NCBI GenBank assembly: GCA_030432655.1
Contig: JAUILA010000006.1
Location: 62,001-126,000 of the forward strand
Length of the DNA stretch: 64,000 bases
Direction of reading: 5' to 3'
Source of the DNA: Bacteroidia bacterium
GTDB lineage: Bacteria > Bacteroidota > Bacteroidia > Cytophagales > Cyclobacteriaceae
The notes below the pieces were generated by a model. It searched no databases and was not told where the DNA came from. It was given only the letters and a program-made list of their open reading frames with translations. How positions within the stretch are numbered: position 1 is the stretch's first letter; each line of letters opens with the position of its first letter. The translations under genes and the position numbers were made by a program. Below, in pieces: positions 51,995 to 59,505 of this stretch.

Positions 51995-52492
51995 ATGATA
52001 ACTATTAATGGAATCTGGATAAAAGTAATAGTGACTCTGAGCATTATATCCTATTCACCAGGATCCTATTCTCAAGGTGCATGGAATTTAAAATATACTC
52101 CGATTGATCAATTAGGTAAAGAATTAGTGGGATCGGAAGTTAGGATCGATTTCAAATCTTCCATAAATGACACACTAAGCGGTGTAGTTTCTCCAATTTC
52201 AATTAGAAAACTATTATCAAATAACGATACCGTGCATTTAACTTTTGATCACGGGAGAGAAATATTTATTGAGAACTGGAAGTTATATCCTGACCATGGC
52301 GTATTGAATGAACAAGAATTAGTGAACCTGAATGGAAGTGTAATTAGAGAACAAATTTTAGAATCTATTTCTAAGAACGTCCTTACTATAAGGGTGAAAA
52401 TTTTTAGAAAAAATCGTAATGAATATGAATTCGATTCAGAGGAAGAAATAAATATTGAACGGAATATTGTTAAAGGTATAATATATAAATGA
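51995..52492 (+). CDS. secreted protein, unknown
   Basis: The 165-residue product has a signal peptide (about 1-26, ending near Ser-Tyr-Ser-Gln-Gly) followed by beta-rich sequence with Asp-Thr/Asn-Asp-Thr loops and a C-terminal basic stretch. I recognise no family and no catalytic motif. It is AT-rich like its neighbours. Confidence 0.6.
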   Translation: MITINGIWIKVIVTLSIISYSPGSYSQGAWNLKYTPIDQLGKELVGSEVRIDFKSSINDTLSGVVSPISIRKLLSNNDTVHLTFDHGREIFIENWKLYPDHGVLNEQELVNLNGSVIREQILESISKNVLTIRVKIFRKNRNEYEFDSEEEINIERNIVKGIIYK

Positions 52493-52576
52493 TAGCGATT
52501 GCATCATATCTGTTTAGACTTAGAATCAAAGAGAAAGTCTGGATTCGCTTAACCGGAAAGAAAATAATCATTCCTG

Positions 52577-52690
52577 CATTTCAAACAAGTCGTAGATAGT
52601 TCAAATGAAAGGCAGCATTGGATTGATTTCCGGGACGCTGCGTATGAAGATTATGTAAACGAGGAGTTTGAATGGCAGATTGATGGGTAA
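52577..52690 (+). pseudogene. 3' fragment of a UPF0158 gene
   Basis: Thirty-seven in-frame codons plus stop (52577-52690) encode a close match to the last part of the intact UPF0158 protein at 54757-55200: Asp-Phe-Arg-Asp-Ala-Ala-Tyr-Glu is shared, as is Glu-Glu-Phe-Glu-Trp-Gln-Ile-Asp. Similarity continues weakly upstream (Leu-x-Arg-Lys) but a frameshift breaks the frame. The intact gene lies outside the element, just past its right end. Confidence 0.85.
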
Positions 52691-52761
52691 AGATTTCAAC
52701 GAACCTTCGAATATTTTATCCGACCAGAAATCATTTGATAAACTTTAATTATAACTTCAAA

Positions 52762-53109
52762 ATGGATTCGAAAAATTTTGTTCAGATCACAAAGCAGGTT
52801 GTTATGGAATCTGCAATAAAGGATACCATTGACAATTTGGTTGAACCACTTGGTAAAAAGCCTAAGGCAGAACTCAAAGAAATGAGTGATTACTATAAAA
52901 ATTGTACGAATAACGAGCGACAAATTATAGCAAATATTATTAGAGAATCTGCAGAGGCAACTTTCTTTGGTTTCTTATGTGTAATAGATGGCGTAAGAGC
53001 TATTGAGGGTAATGGGGATAAAGGAAGTCTCGAATTATGGTACCGAAAAGGAGAATTTACGAGACTAATTAATGACGAGAATGAGGATTTTCTACATGAT
53101 TTAATCTAA
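52762..53109 (+). CDS. small acidic protein, unknown
   Basis: The 115-residue product is soluble and acidic with mostly helical sequence. A block Phe-Phe-Gly-Phe-Leu-Cys-Val-Ile-Asp-Gly-Val-Arg-Ala-Ile-Glu at about 74-88 and a terminal Phe-Leu-His-Asp-Leu-Ile remind me of small immunity-type proteins, but this is weak. I start at the ATG at 52762; a TTG nine codons earlier is in frame. It converges on the integrase gene. Confidence 0.6.
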   Translation: MDSKNFVQITKQVVMESAIKDTIDNLVEPLGKKPKAELKEMSDYYKNCTNNERQIIANIIRESAEATFFGFLCVIDGVRAIEGNGDKGSLELWYRKGEFTRLINDENEDFLHDLI

Positions 53110-53144
53110 ATGATTGATGTAAAGGTGAAATTCCAGAATTGGAA

Positions 53145-54383
53145 TTAAAATGATAATTCCTTTATAATCACTTCATCATACGAATCTATAACCTCATTCT
53201 CGAATGAATCCAGGTACACTTGGGTAACAGATTCACTTGAATGCCCCAAACTTTCCTTAATCACTGAAACCGGAACGCCTTTTCGTTTTCCCATGGTAGC
53301 GTAGGTATGGCGTGCGGTGTAAATAGTAAAGCGTTCGATATTCAGCACTCTAGAAATCTCCTTCAGCTGTTTATTTAGTTTTCGCCGGCGCTCTCCGATA
53401 ATCTCTCGGAATTTTTCTTCCGAGTACTTGTAATCCAGAATAGGAAAGATGAATGATTCCTGGTCATATTTTTCCGGCAGGTATTTCAGCATGAGTTTTT
53501 TCAAAGGGTCACTGATCTTCACGCTGAACGGTTTTCCGGTTTTCTGGCGGACATACCGGACTCTATCAAAATCACCCTGGATATTTTTCACTTTCAAATA
53601 AGCCAGGTCCATCCAGTTCATACCCCGGAGGAAAAAACTTGCCATAAAGAGATCCCGTGCCCGCTGGAGGTAATATCTTCCTTCCAGGTTACCGGAGATC
53701 AGCTTACGAAAATCAGACTCGCTAAGCGCCTTTCTGGTGGGTTGGCCATTCTTGATTTTGTAATCCGTAAAAGGATAATGATCCCGCTTGACAATTCCGG
53801 ATTTGATAGCCCGGTTGTAGGCAGCGCGAAGTGTTCTCATATAAACGGACAACGATCCTGTCCTGGCTCCCTTACTGTAATGCCAGTTCTCAAACTTATT
53901 CAGGAATACATAATTGACCTGTTCGAAATACAGGTCCTTCTTTGAGGTGAAGGTTTTGAGCATCCGAAGGGTGGCCTTGTACACCTCTGCGTTGCCAACC
54001 TTTCCTGCTGTGGTGAGATCATCTACTATTTGCTGAAGAAAAGAGAAGACAGTTATTCTTTTTTTCTTTTCACCAGTAATTAAAACTCTTAGCTGCTGAA
54101 TGCTGGTAACTTCCAGTTTTTTCTCATCGTATAATTGAGTGATGAGATCGTACGCACGGGTGCGTTTCTTTTGGATGGCGTTATTGAATCGGGTGGTATT
54201 GTCAACAAAGTGGGAAGAGGGCTTTAACCGTTCCTGCTGTTCATCCCAGTCTTTCTCCTGGAGGCTGTACCCCAACGGAATATTCGTACTCCTGCGCTCA
54301 TGGATTACCCGCATCACCAGGGGATAGGACCCGTCCTGTTTAGCCCTTCGTTTATCGAGTAATATTTTGATGTTGGTAGCCAC
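53145..54383 (-). CDS. tyrosine recombinase / site-specific integrase
   Basis: The 412-residue protein has an arm-DNA-binding domain (about 1-75), a SAM-like core-binding domain (about 100-205) and the catalytic domain with Arg253, Lys281, Arg358, His381 (in Leu-Gly-His-Ser-Ser) and the nucleophile Tyr390. The histidine of the usual H-x-x-R box is a tyrosine, as in many Bacteroidota integrases. A longer frame begins at an ATG at 54416. I prefer the GTG at 54383: it gives the standard Ala-Thr-Asn-Ile-Lys-Ile-Leu N-terminus and leaves the arm-type sites (54385-54405) outside the gene, directly at its start, where integrase binding would also repress it. It integrates or excises the element at tRNA-Val. 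Confidence 0.93.
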   Translation of the reverse strand: MATNIKILLDKRRAKQDGSYPLVMRVIHERRSTNIPLGYSLQEKDWDEQQERLKPSSHFVDNTTRFNNAIQKKRTRAYDLITQLYDEKKLEVTSIQQLRVLITGEKKKRITVFSFLQQIVDDLTTAGKVGNAEVYKATLRMLKTFTSKKDLYFEQVNYVFLNKFENWHYSKGARTGSLSVYMRTLRAAYNRAIKSGIVKRDHYPFTDYKIKNGQPTRKALSESDFRKLISGNLEGRYYLQRARDLFMASFFLRGMNWMDLAYLKVKNIQGDFDRVRYVRQKTGKPFSVKISDPLKKLMLKYLPEKYDQESFIFPILDYKYSEEKFREIIGERRRKLNKQLKEISRVLNIERFTIYTARHTYATMGKRKGVPVSVIKESLGHSSESVTQVYLDSFENEVIDSYDEVIIKELSF

Positions 54384-54384
54384 G

Positions 54385-54405
54385 ATTTGCAAGCCATTTG
54401 CAAGC
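54385..54405 (+). repeat. paired arm-type integrase sites, right end
   Basis: ATTTGCAAGC at 54385-54394 and 54396-54405, spaced and oriented as at the left end. It abuts the GTG start of the integrase. Confidence 0.7.
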
Positions 54406-54443
54406 GAAAGTACCAATTCTGCGAATCAAAAAGAAATGCGATT

Positions 54444-54487
54444 GTTCAAAAAAGTGCGTTTAAACGCTCTAATGGCACATTTTGAAC
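54444..54487. repeat. nested palindromes between integrase and attR
   Basis: The perfect 12-bp palindrome GCGTTTAAACGC (54456-54467) lies partly inside a longer imperfect inverted repeat, GTTCAAAAAAGTGC (54444-54457) against GCACATTTTGAAC (54475-54487). This is a candidate binding site for an excision factor or regulator. Confidence 0.45.
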
Positions 54488-54519
54488 CGTTTGAGATTTT
54501 TATGAAACACCGATTTTAG

Positions 54520-54585
54520 TGCTCGACAAGCAGGGGGTCACTGGTTCGAATCCAGTATCGCCCACACTGATTATCAGGCACTTAC
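54520..54585 (+). repeat. attR direct repeat
   Basis: Right copy of the tRNA-Val 3' segment; see attL for the exact match. Its ATCGCCC acceptor end probably represents the tRNA end that existed before integration. Confidence 0.9.
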
Positions 54586-54609
54586 AATGAATATTGTGAG
54601 TGCCTTTTT
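54577..54609 (+). terminator. second copy of the tRNA terminator
   Basis: GGCACTTAC / GTGAGTGCC (54577-54585, 54596-54604) with TTTTT, likely the original terminator of tRNA-Val before the element inserted. Confidence 0.8.
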
Positions 54610-54756
54610 CTTTTCTGCCCACTTTTTGCATGTTTTTTCTGCTTTTTCCTTCGTTATCGAAAGTAACGTCATATTACGTTTTGCTGAGTCATTAAACACA
54701 TTTTGCTTTATCCTTTCCTTTTTCCGACTTTAAATAACAATTAACAAGTGCATATC

Positions 54757-55200
54757 ATGCCTGGAAAAACTACACTGACCAAGGAAATGATCAAGGAAAT
54801 ATCCGGATCTCTTCAAGCCGGAATTACTTGCTACCTTCATAAAGAATCAGGAGAAATAATAGAAACAATGGAGGGCGCGGATTATGATCCTGAATGGGAT
54901 GATGGAGCTTTTGGGAAAAAGCTTTATGATATTGAAAATTCACCCGAAGACTATTTAATGTTCAGTCCTATGTCCAGCTCGCGAGCGTTTGATGTTATGG
55001 AAGATTTCGCCAATCAACTGGAAATCATGTCGCTTAAAATTGAATTGGTTAATGCGCTCGACAGAAAACAGCCGTTCAGGCATTTCAAACAGATAGTGGA
55101 TAGTTCAGACGCAAGGCAGGATTGGTTTGATTTCCGCGACGCTGCGTATGAAAATTATGTAAGAGAGGAGTTTGAATGGCAGATTGATGAAGAAGACTGA
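54757..55200 (+). CDS. UPF0158 family protein
   Basis: The 147-residue protein matches the UPF0158 family, with Met-Phe-Ser-Pro-Met-Ser-Ser mid-protein and Trp-Phe-Asp-Phe-Arg-Asp near the C-terminus. Role unknown. Bases before the ATG at 54757 include an in-frame GTG (54748), but the ATG gives a typical start. It is the first chromosomal gene to the right of the element, and a copy of its 3' end lies inside the element. Confidence 0.88.
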   Translation: MPGKTTLTKEMIKEISGSLQAGITCYLHKESGEIIETMEGADYDPEWDDGAFGKKLYDIENSPEDYLMFSPMSSSRAFDVMEDFANQLEIMSLKIELVNALDRKQPFRHFKQIVDSSDARQDWFDFRDAAYENYVREEFEWQIDEED

Positions 55201-55217
55201 TTTCATATAAAAATAGA

Positions 55218-55539
55218 TTAATCCATCATTTTCTTTAGTTTCTCCACCACTTTTTTTCTGCGTGCTGCAGCCGTGAGCGGATTTAGATGGCTTTTATTTG
55301 CAATTCGCGAATTAATGTATTCACCTATGTATTAAAAAGTAGGCCTTGAAATCCTCAAGGATGATTACTGTTTTTTGGGCTTCTCCCAGTGAAGCCCATA
55401 AAGGTTTATTCAGATTACTTCTCTCATGGAAGGATCTTGCCTTAATAGGGTCCAGTATTAATGGGGAGAATTCGTCCACTAGCAGTTTATTAACCTCTTC
55501 AATAATTTTCCCACACAACGGGAGTATATTAACAGGCAA
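55218..55539 (-). pseudogene. frameshifted remnant of an unidentified gene
   Basis: Two adjacent minus-strand frames read as protein: 55324-55539 (Gly-Lys-Ile-Ile-Glu-Glu-Val-Asn-Lys-Leu ... Val-Ile-Ile-Leu-Glu-Asp-Phe) ending at TGA, and 55218-55331 in another frame (Glu-Tyr-Ile-Asn-Ser-Arg-Ile-Ala ... Val-Val-Glu-Lys-Leu-Lys-Lys) ending at TAA. One frameshift near 55330 would join them. No initiation codon is obvious for the first part (TTG at 55539, and the frame runs further into the ABC gene region). I do not recognise the family. That both parts are one gene is an inference. Confidence 0.4.
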
Positions 55540-55550
55540 CCCACGAATAC

Positions 55551-57374
55551 ATGAGAACTCCCCGCTCCATTAAAGAAAATAAAGAGGTAAAAGGATCCTT
55601 CAGGGCCCTGCGGTATATTCCCCGGTTTTTTATGGAAATCTGGCGGACTAACCGTGCATTATTCCTGTCAAACCTCCTCTGTCGCCTCGCGAATGCATTT
55701 GTTCCTGTGGCCCTGCTTTGGGTAGGAAAGCTTATTATCGATGAGATTGTGCTCCAGGTCTCCATGGAAGACCCCGATCTTTCCTCCCTCTGGATTTATG
55801 TCGGGGTGGAATTGCTGCTTGCACTGCTTTCTGACCTTCTGAGCCGGGCCATCGGCCTTACCGATGGCCTCCTCGGTGACCTTTATGCCAATGCCTCATC
55901 CATTGTGATCATTCAGAAAACCAAAGACATCACCATCAGTCAGCTGGAAGATCCGGAGTTTTACGATAAGCTGGAACGGGCCAGGCAACAGACAACCAGC
56001 CGGGTCAACCTGATGTCCGAATCCCTCACCCAGATCGAGAATATCATTTCCATGATTTCTCTTATAGCCGGTCTCATATATTTCGAGCCCTGGTTAATTC
56101 TTCTGCTTGTGCTCAGTATCATTCCTTCCTTTATCAATGAGATTAAATTCAGTTCCAGGCGGTATTCACTGGCGCGCTCCTGGACCGCCGAGCGCCGGGA
56201 GCTGGATTATCTGCGGTACATTGGTGCCAACGACCAAACGGCCCGGGAGGTAAAGCTGTTTGGTATTTCTGACTTCATTGCAGGCAGATTTCGAAAGGTA
56301 TCCGACGAATATTACAGGCTTAACAAGGCACTGGCCGTTCGACAGACCTCCTTCGGAGCCTTATTCAACATGCTCGGGGTCCTGAGCTATTACGGTGCCT
56401 ATGTGCTGATCATTCTCCGGGTAATAGGAGGCGTCCTGACGATTGGCGAACTGACTTTTTTGTCAGGATCGTTTAACCGCCTGAGAGGCAATTTACAAGG
56501 ATTTTTTCTCCGTTTTACACGCATAACCGAGCGTGCACTCTACCTGAAGGACTATTTTGATTTTATTGATCTCGCGGTGGAGGATCGATCCGGTAATCCG
56601 CTGCCGGTACCGGATGTCATCAGGGAAGGGTTCAGGATTCAAAATGTTTCCTTCGCCTATCCGGGCGCTTCGCAGAATGTATTGTCTGATGTGAGTTTTG
56701 AGCTAAATCCCGGGGAAAAAATGGCGTTTGTAGGTCAGAATGGGGCCGGGAAGACCACCCTGATAAAACTGATCCTCCGCTTTTACGAACCAACTTCCGG
56801 CGAGATCACGCTGGAGGGAGTTAATATCAACCGGTATGATCGCGAACAATATCAGCGGATCTTTGGGGTGATTTTCCAGGACTTTTTCAAATATGAGTTT
56901 ACCGTTAAAGAGAATATTGCAGTAGGCAATATTGAGGAGCTGGAGAATACGGAACGGATCGAGAATGCAGCGGAGCGAAGTCTTGCAAATGAGGTAATCG
57001 CTGAATTTGAATCTGGCCTGGACCAGCAACTCGGGCGACGTTTTGCCCAGGGAAAAGAGTTGTCCGGCGGACAATGGCAGAAGGTTGCCCTGGCGCGGGC
57101 GTACATGAAAGATGCACAGGTGCTGATTCTTGATGAACCAACCGCTGCCCTCGACGCCAAAGCGGAATATGAAGTATTTCAGCGTTTTATAGGATTGACA
57201 AAGGACAAAACCAGTATCATAATATCTCATCGTTTCAGTACGGTTCGCATGGCCGATCGCATCCTGGTACTGCAGGAAGGCAGGGTTGTTGAATTGGGCA
57301 CTCATGAAGAATTAATGCAGAACAAGAAATTGTATGCCGAACTGTTCGAGCTCCAGGCAGCCGGGTACCGGTGA
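55551..57374 (+). CDS. ABC exporter, fused membrane and ATPase domains
   Basis: The 607-residue protein has six membrane helices (about 35-330) and an ATPase domain. Walker A is Gly-Gln-Asn-Gly-Ala-Gly-Lys401-Thr-Thr, the signature is Leu-Ser-Gly-Gly-Gln (504-508), and Walker B ends in Asp528-Glu529. This half-size transporter of the MsbA/lipid-multidrug type should dimerise and export lipid, peptide or drug molecules. The start ATG at 55551 follows the remnant gene on the other strand. Confidence 0.92.
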   Translation: MRTPRSIKENKEVKGSFRALRYIPRFFMEIWRTNRALFLSNLLCRLANAFVPVALLWVGKLIIDEIVLQVSMEDPDLSSLWIYVGVELLLALLSDLLSRAIGLTDGLLGDLYANASSIVIIQKTKDITISQLEDPEFYDKLERARQQTTSRVNLMSESLTQIENIISMISLIAGLIYFEPWLILLLVLSIIPSFINEIKFSSRRYSLARSWTAERRELDYLRYIGANDQTAREVKLFGISDFIAGRFRKVSDEYYRLNKALAVRQTSFGALFNMLGVLSYYGAYVLIILRVIGGVLTIGELTFLSGSFNRLRGNLQGFFLRFTRITERALYLKDYFDFIDLAVEDRSGNPLPVPDVIREGFRIQNVSFAYPGASQNVLSDVSFELNPGEKMAFVGQNGAGKTTLIKLILRFYEPTSGEITLEGVNINRYDREQYQRIFGVIFQDFFKYEFTVKENIAVGNIEELENTERIENAAERSLANEVIAEFESGLDQQLGRRFAQGKELSGGQWQKVALARAYMKDAQVLILDEPTAALDAKAEYEVFQRFIGLTKDKTSIIISHRFSTVRMADRILVLQEGRVVELGTHEELMQNKKLYAELFELQAAGYR

Positions 57375-57386
57375 GCTGCTTGCTTT

Positions 57387-57989
57387 CTAACGCAAGTTCC
57401 GCTCCAGGGAATCCAATTCCATTAATATACTATCCATTTTAATAGCCTTCCGTGCCAGAAGTCGTGTTAGTTTGTGAGCCTGCACAAAATATTCCTGGTA
57501 AGCTTCCGGAGAATATTGCGGAGCGAATTCACTTTCCAAGAGGAAAATCAGCTTTTTCAATACTTCCGGCGGGTCGTTACCTTCAAACACTCTTTCAATG
57601 ATTGCTTTATTAGTGACCAGGCTCAATCTTCCCACTACATTTTCGTTGCAGCCAGGACACTGATGAATTTCCGGCAAAGCCTTGATTTCATCAATCCGGC
57701 ACGCGTCTGTAATCGCTATCCATTTTACCGGACTGAGTTAATGCGTATTGCGGCGAAGGAGTCGATCAGATGCTTTTTCTGTGACTATCCCCGGGGTTTC
57801 TAAACGTACTATTTTTTGTTCGATTGCTGTAAATTGTAACCGGCAATATGATTCACATACCGGGGAACGATACTCCAGGGTGATTCCTGATATCTTAACT
57901 TCCAATTCTTGTCCGCCAGCCGGAAGCACAATTAAAAAGAAACAGAGAAATACTACAAATACATTAAAGTCGATCTGAAAACCATGCAT
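57387..57989 (-). pseudogene. secreted Cys-rich protein gene split by one in-frame TAA
   Basis: From the ATG at 57989 there are 83 codons, then TAA (57740-57738), then 116 more codons in the same frame to the stop at 57387. The first part has a signal peptide (about 1-28) and Cys-Glu-Ser-Tyr-Cys. The second continues with Asp-Ala-Cys-Arg-Ile-Asp-Glu and His-Gln-Cys-Pro-Gly-Cys, then a helical C-terminus. No ATG exists early in the second part (only a TTG at 57677), so the whole looks like one 200-residue gene with a nonsense codon. Its start overlaps the stop of the upstream gene (TAATG), so it was an operon partner. Function unknown. A read error, a recent null allele or readthrough are all possible. 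Confidence 0.7.
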
Positions 57990-58426
57990 TACCTGATTCT
58001 CTCCAGTTCAAGGATGCCTTTTTCAATCGCGACCACACGGGTCGTAGCTGTGACCAGTTTGAACTGATCGCCCGGGAAGAATTGATCACCAGGGAAGAAT
58101 TGATCACCGGGGAAAAAGGGCTCCCGGGTGTGAAGTTCGATTTTGGTTTTCAGCGGGGGAAGAATTCCACGTTTCGTGAGTTCATAATCCCCCCATATTT
58201 TTCCCTTGAAAAAATTTGAATCCGGATATTTCCGTACCGCGGCTTTTTTAACCTTCGGAAAATTTTCAGATAAAATGAGATGACTCACTTCATGCGTTTT
58301 ATGCTCCACTACAAATACTACATCGGTACCGCGTAAGTCAGCCGAACGTCGATTCTGCGCTTTGAGCAGGTTCAACCCTATCATGGAAGCTAAAATTGTT
58401 ATAATCAGGATTCTTGACTTCATCAT
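57989..58426 (-). CDS. secreted protein with Phe-Phe-Pro-Gly-Asp-Gln repeats, unknown
   Basis: The 145-residue product has a signal peptide (about 1-23) and a basic C-terminal region. It contains three head-to-tail copies of the six-residue unit Phe-Phe-Pro-Gly-Asp-Gln at about residues 104-121, encoded by three 18-base repeats. No family recognised. It is the upstream partner, by a one-base stop/start overlap, of the stop-interrupted gene at 57387-57989. Confidence 0.75.
   Translation of the reverse strand: MMKSRILIITILASMIGLNLLKAQNRRSADLRGTDVVFVVEHKTHEVSHLILSENFPKVKKAAVRKYPDSNFFKGKIWGDYELTKRGILPPLKTKIELHTREPFFPGDQFFPGDQFFPGDQFKLVTATTRVVAIEKGILELERIR
58063..58116 (-). repeat. three 18-bp tandem repeats within a gene
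   Basis: Three copies of an 18-base unit (58063-58080, 58081-58098, 58099-58116) differ by a few bases each and keep the reading frame. Copy number is likely to vary between strains. Confidence 0.8.
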
Positions 58427-58525
58427 TGTCGAATTTTAATGGTAAGAATATTTTTTACGGTTTGTTTGGCAACATGTGCTTCTTTGTCCAACAAGGTATT
58501 GACCTATTACTCCTGAATGGACAGC

Positions 58526-59434
58526 CTAATCCACGGTGGTAACCTCAAGTTTGTACGGTGTGCTCCAGTAATCCGGGATTTCTTCACCTTTATTGACCGA
58601 TGGCCTTGCCATGTCATGATGGGTTTCAACAAAGTATGTCCCCGGCTCCAGGATATTCATGGTTTCCACATAAAAGAGAACCCCGGGTTCAGAAAGCGAC
58701 CCGTCTGTCGCCACTGTATTGATGCCCAGGTTGACCGCTCCGGACTCGAAAATACGCAGACCCATGCGTATGTCTGACGGACTTTCCACGATGGCTACCC
58801 GGACTTTCGATGGTTCGAAGATGCTAAACTTGTACCAGTCATAGGTTTGATCGGCCCCCGTGGCTACAAAATTTTTGATATGGCCGCCATGGGCAAATGC
58901 TTCAATTTCCAGGTCCTTGGGGATAGCTTTGGCATCTGCCATGACATCATTGGGCTCATAACAATCCATGCGTCCCTCAAACGACCAGGAAATCGAATAG
59001 CCCCATGGATATTCATCTCCTTCCACAAAAGAGATCGCCCGCAAGGAATAGCTGACCCCGGGATACCCCAGGAAGCTTCCTGTCCATAGCTGTTCATTAT
59101 TGGTTTGCGCCGATGACCCCCCAAGGATTACACCGCTTTCATCTCCATCAGCTGTAATTGACATGGCCGGTATGGCCGGCCCTTCTGTGGACAATGACAC
59201 GGTAAAAATGCCACCGCCAAGGTCATCCGGCGGAGTTGTTAACTCGGCAGGGAAAATATCTACATCCCCTGGCTCATCCCAGGTTGATACTAATCCGCCG
59301 GGTACCTGCGACGGCATATATTCTACACACTCATGTGGCTCTTCCATTTCGCAGCAATCATTGTCATCAGAATCCTCGCAGCTCATGAAGCATACTACAA
59401 GCAGGGGGATACAACTATACTTGAACTTATTCAT
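58526..59434 (-). CDS. lipoprotein with PPC-like domain
   Basis: The 302-residue product has a lipobox (Met-Ser-Cys19) followed by a Cys- and acid-rich linker. Residues about 160-300 start with Cys-Tyr-Glu-Pro-Asn-Asp and show the beta-sandwich pattern of the bacterial pre-peptidase C-terminal (PPC) domain, with Asp-Trp-Tyr-Lys-Phe and Gly-Thr-Tyr-Phe-Val-Glu. The first 140 residues are another unassigned beta domain. No protease is attached. It is divergent from the AraC gene. Confidence 0.78.
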   Translation of the reverse strand: MNKFKYSCIPLLVVCFMSCEDSDDNDCCEMEEPHECVEYMPSQVPGGLVSTWDEPGDVDIFPAELTTPPDDLGGGIFTVSLSTEGPAIPAMSITADGDESGVILGGSSAQTNNEQLWTGSFLGYPGVSYSLRAISFVEGDEYPWGYSISWSFEGRMDCYEPNDVMADAKAIPKDLEIEAFAHGGHIKNFVATGADQTYDWYKFSIFEPSKVRVAIVESPSDIRMGLRIFESGAVNLGINTVATDGSLSEPGVLFYVETMNILEPGTYFVETHHDMARPSVNKGEEIPDYWSTPYKLEVTTVD

Positions 59435-59505
59435 CTGGTTTCATATTTTATTACCAGGGAAATGTACCGTCTATATACTTCTCTTCATTGTACGTTTCGG
59501 ACATC

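Larger units (their letters stand above)
48708..54558. mobile_element. tRNA-Val integrative element, about 5.85 kb
   Basis: The 3' part of tRNA-Val, 39 bases perfect and 66 bases with three mismatches, recurs at 54520. An integrase gene lies next to the right copy and reads inward, and its arm-type sites sit at both ends. The interior is clearly AT-richer than the flanks and its genes are small, secreted and without core homologs. This is the classic layout of an integrase-mediated island in a tRNA 3' end. No conjugation, replication or capsid genes are present, so it needs another element for transfer or is a defective remnant. Confidence 0.88.

Noticed and set aside
48708-54558. Interpretation as a prophage or conjugative element
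   Set aside because: No capsid, tail, terminase, relaxase, replication or mating genes; only an integrase and small secreted genes.
55346-55573. Plus-strand frame of 75 codons before the ABC exporter
   Set aside because: Serine-rich shadow of the minus-strand remnant; no signal or domain.
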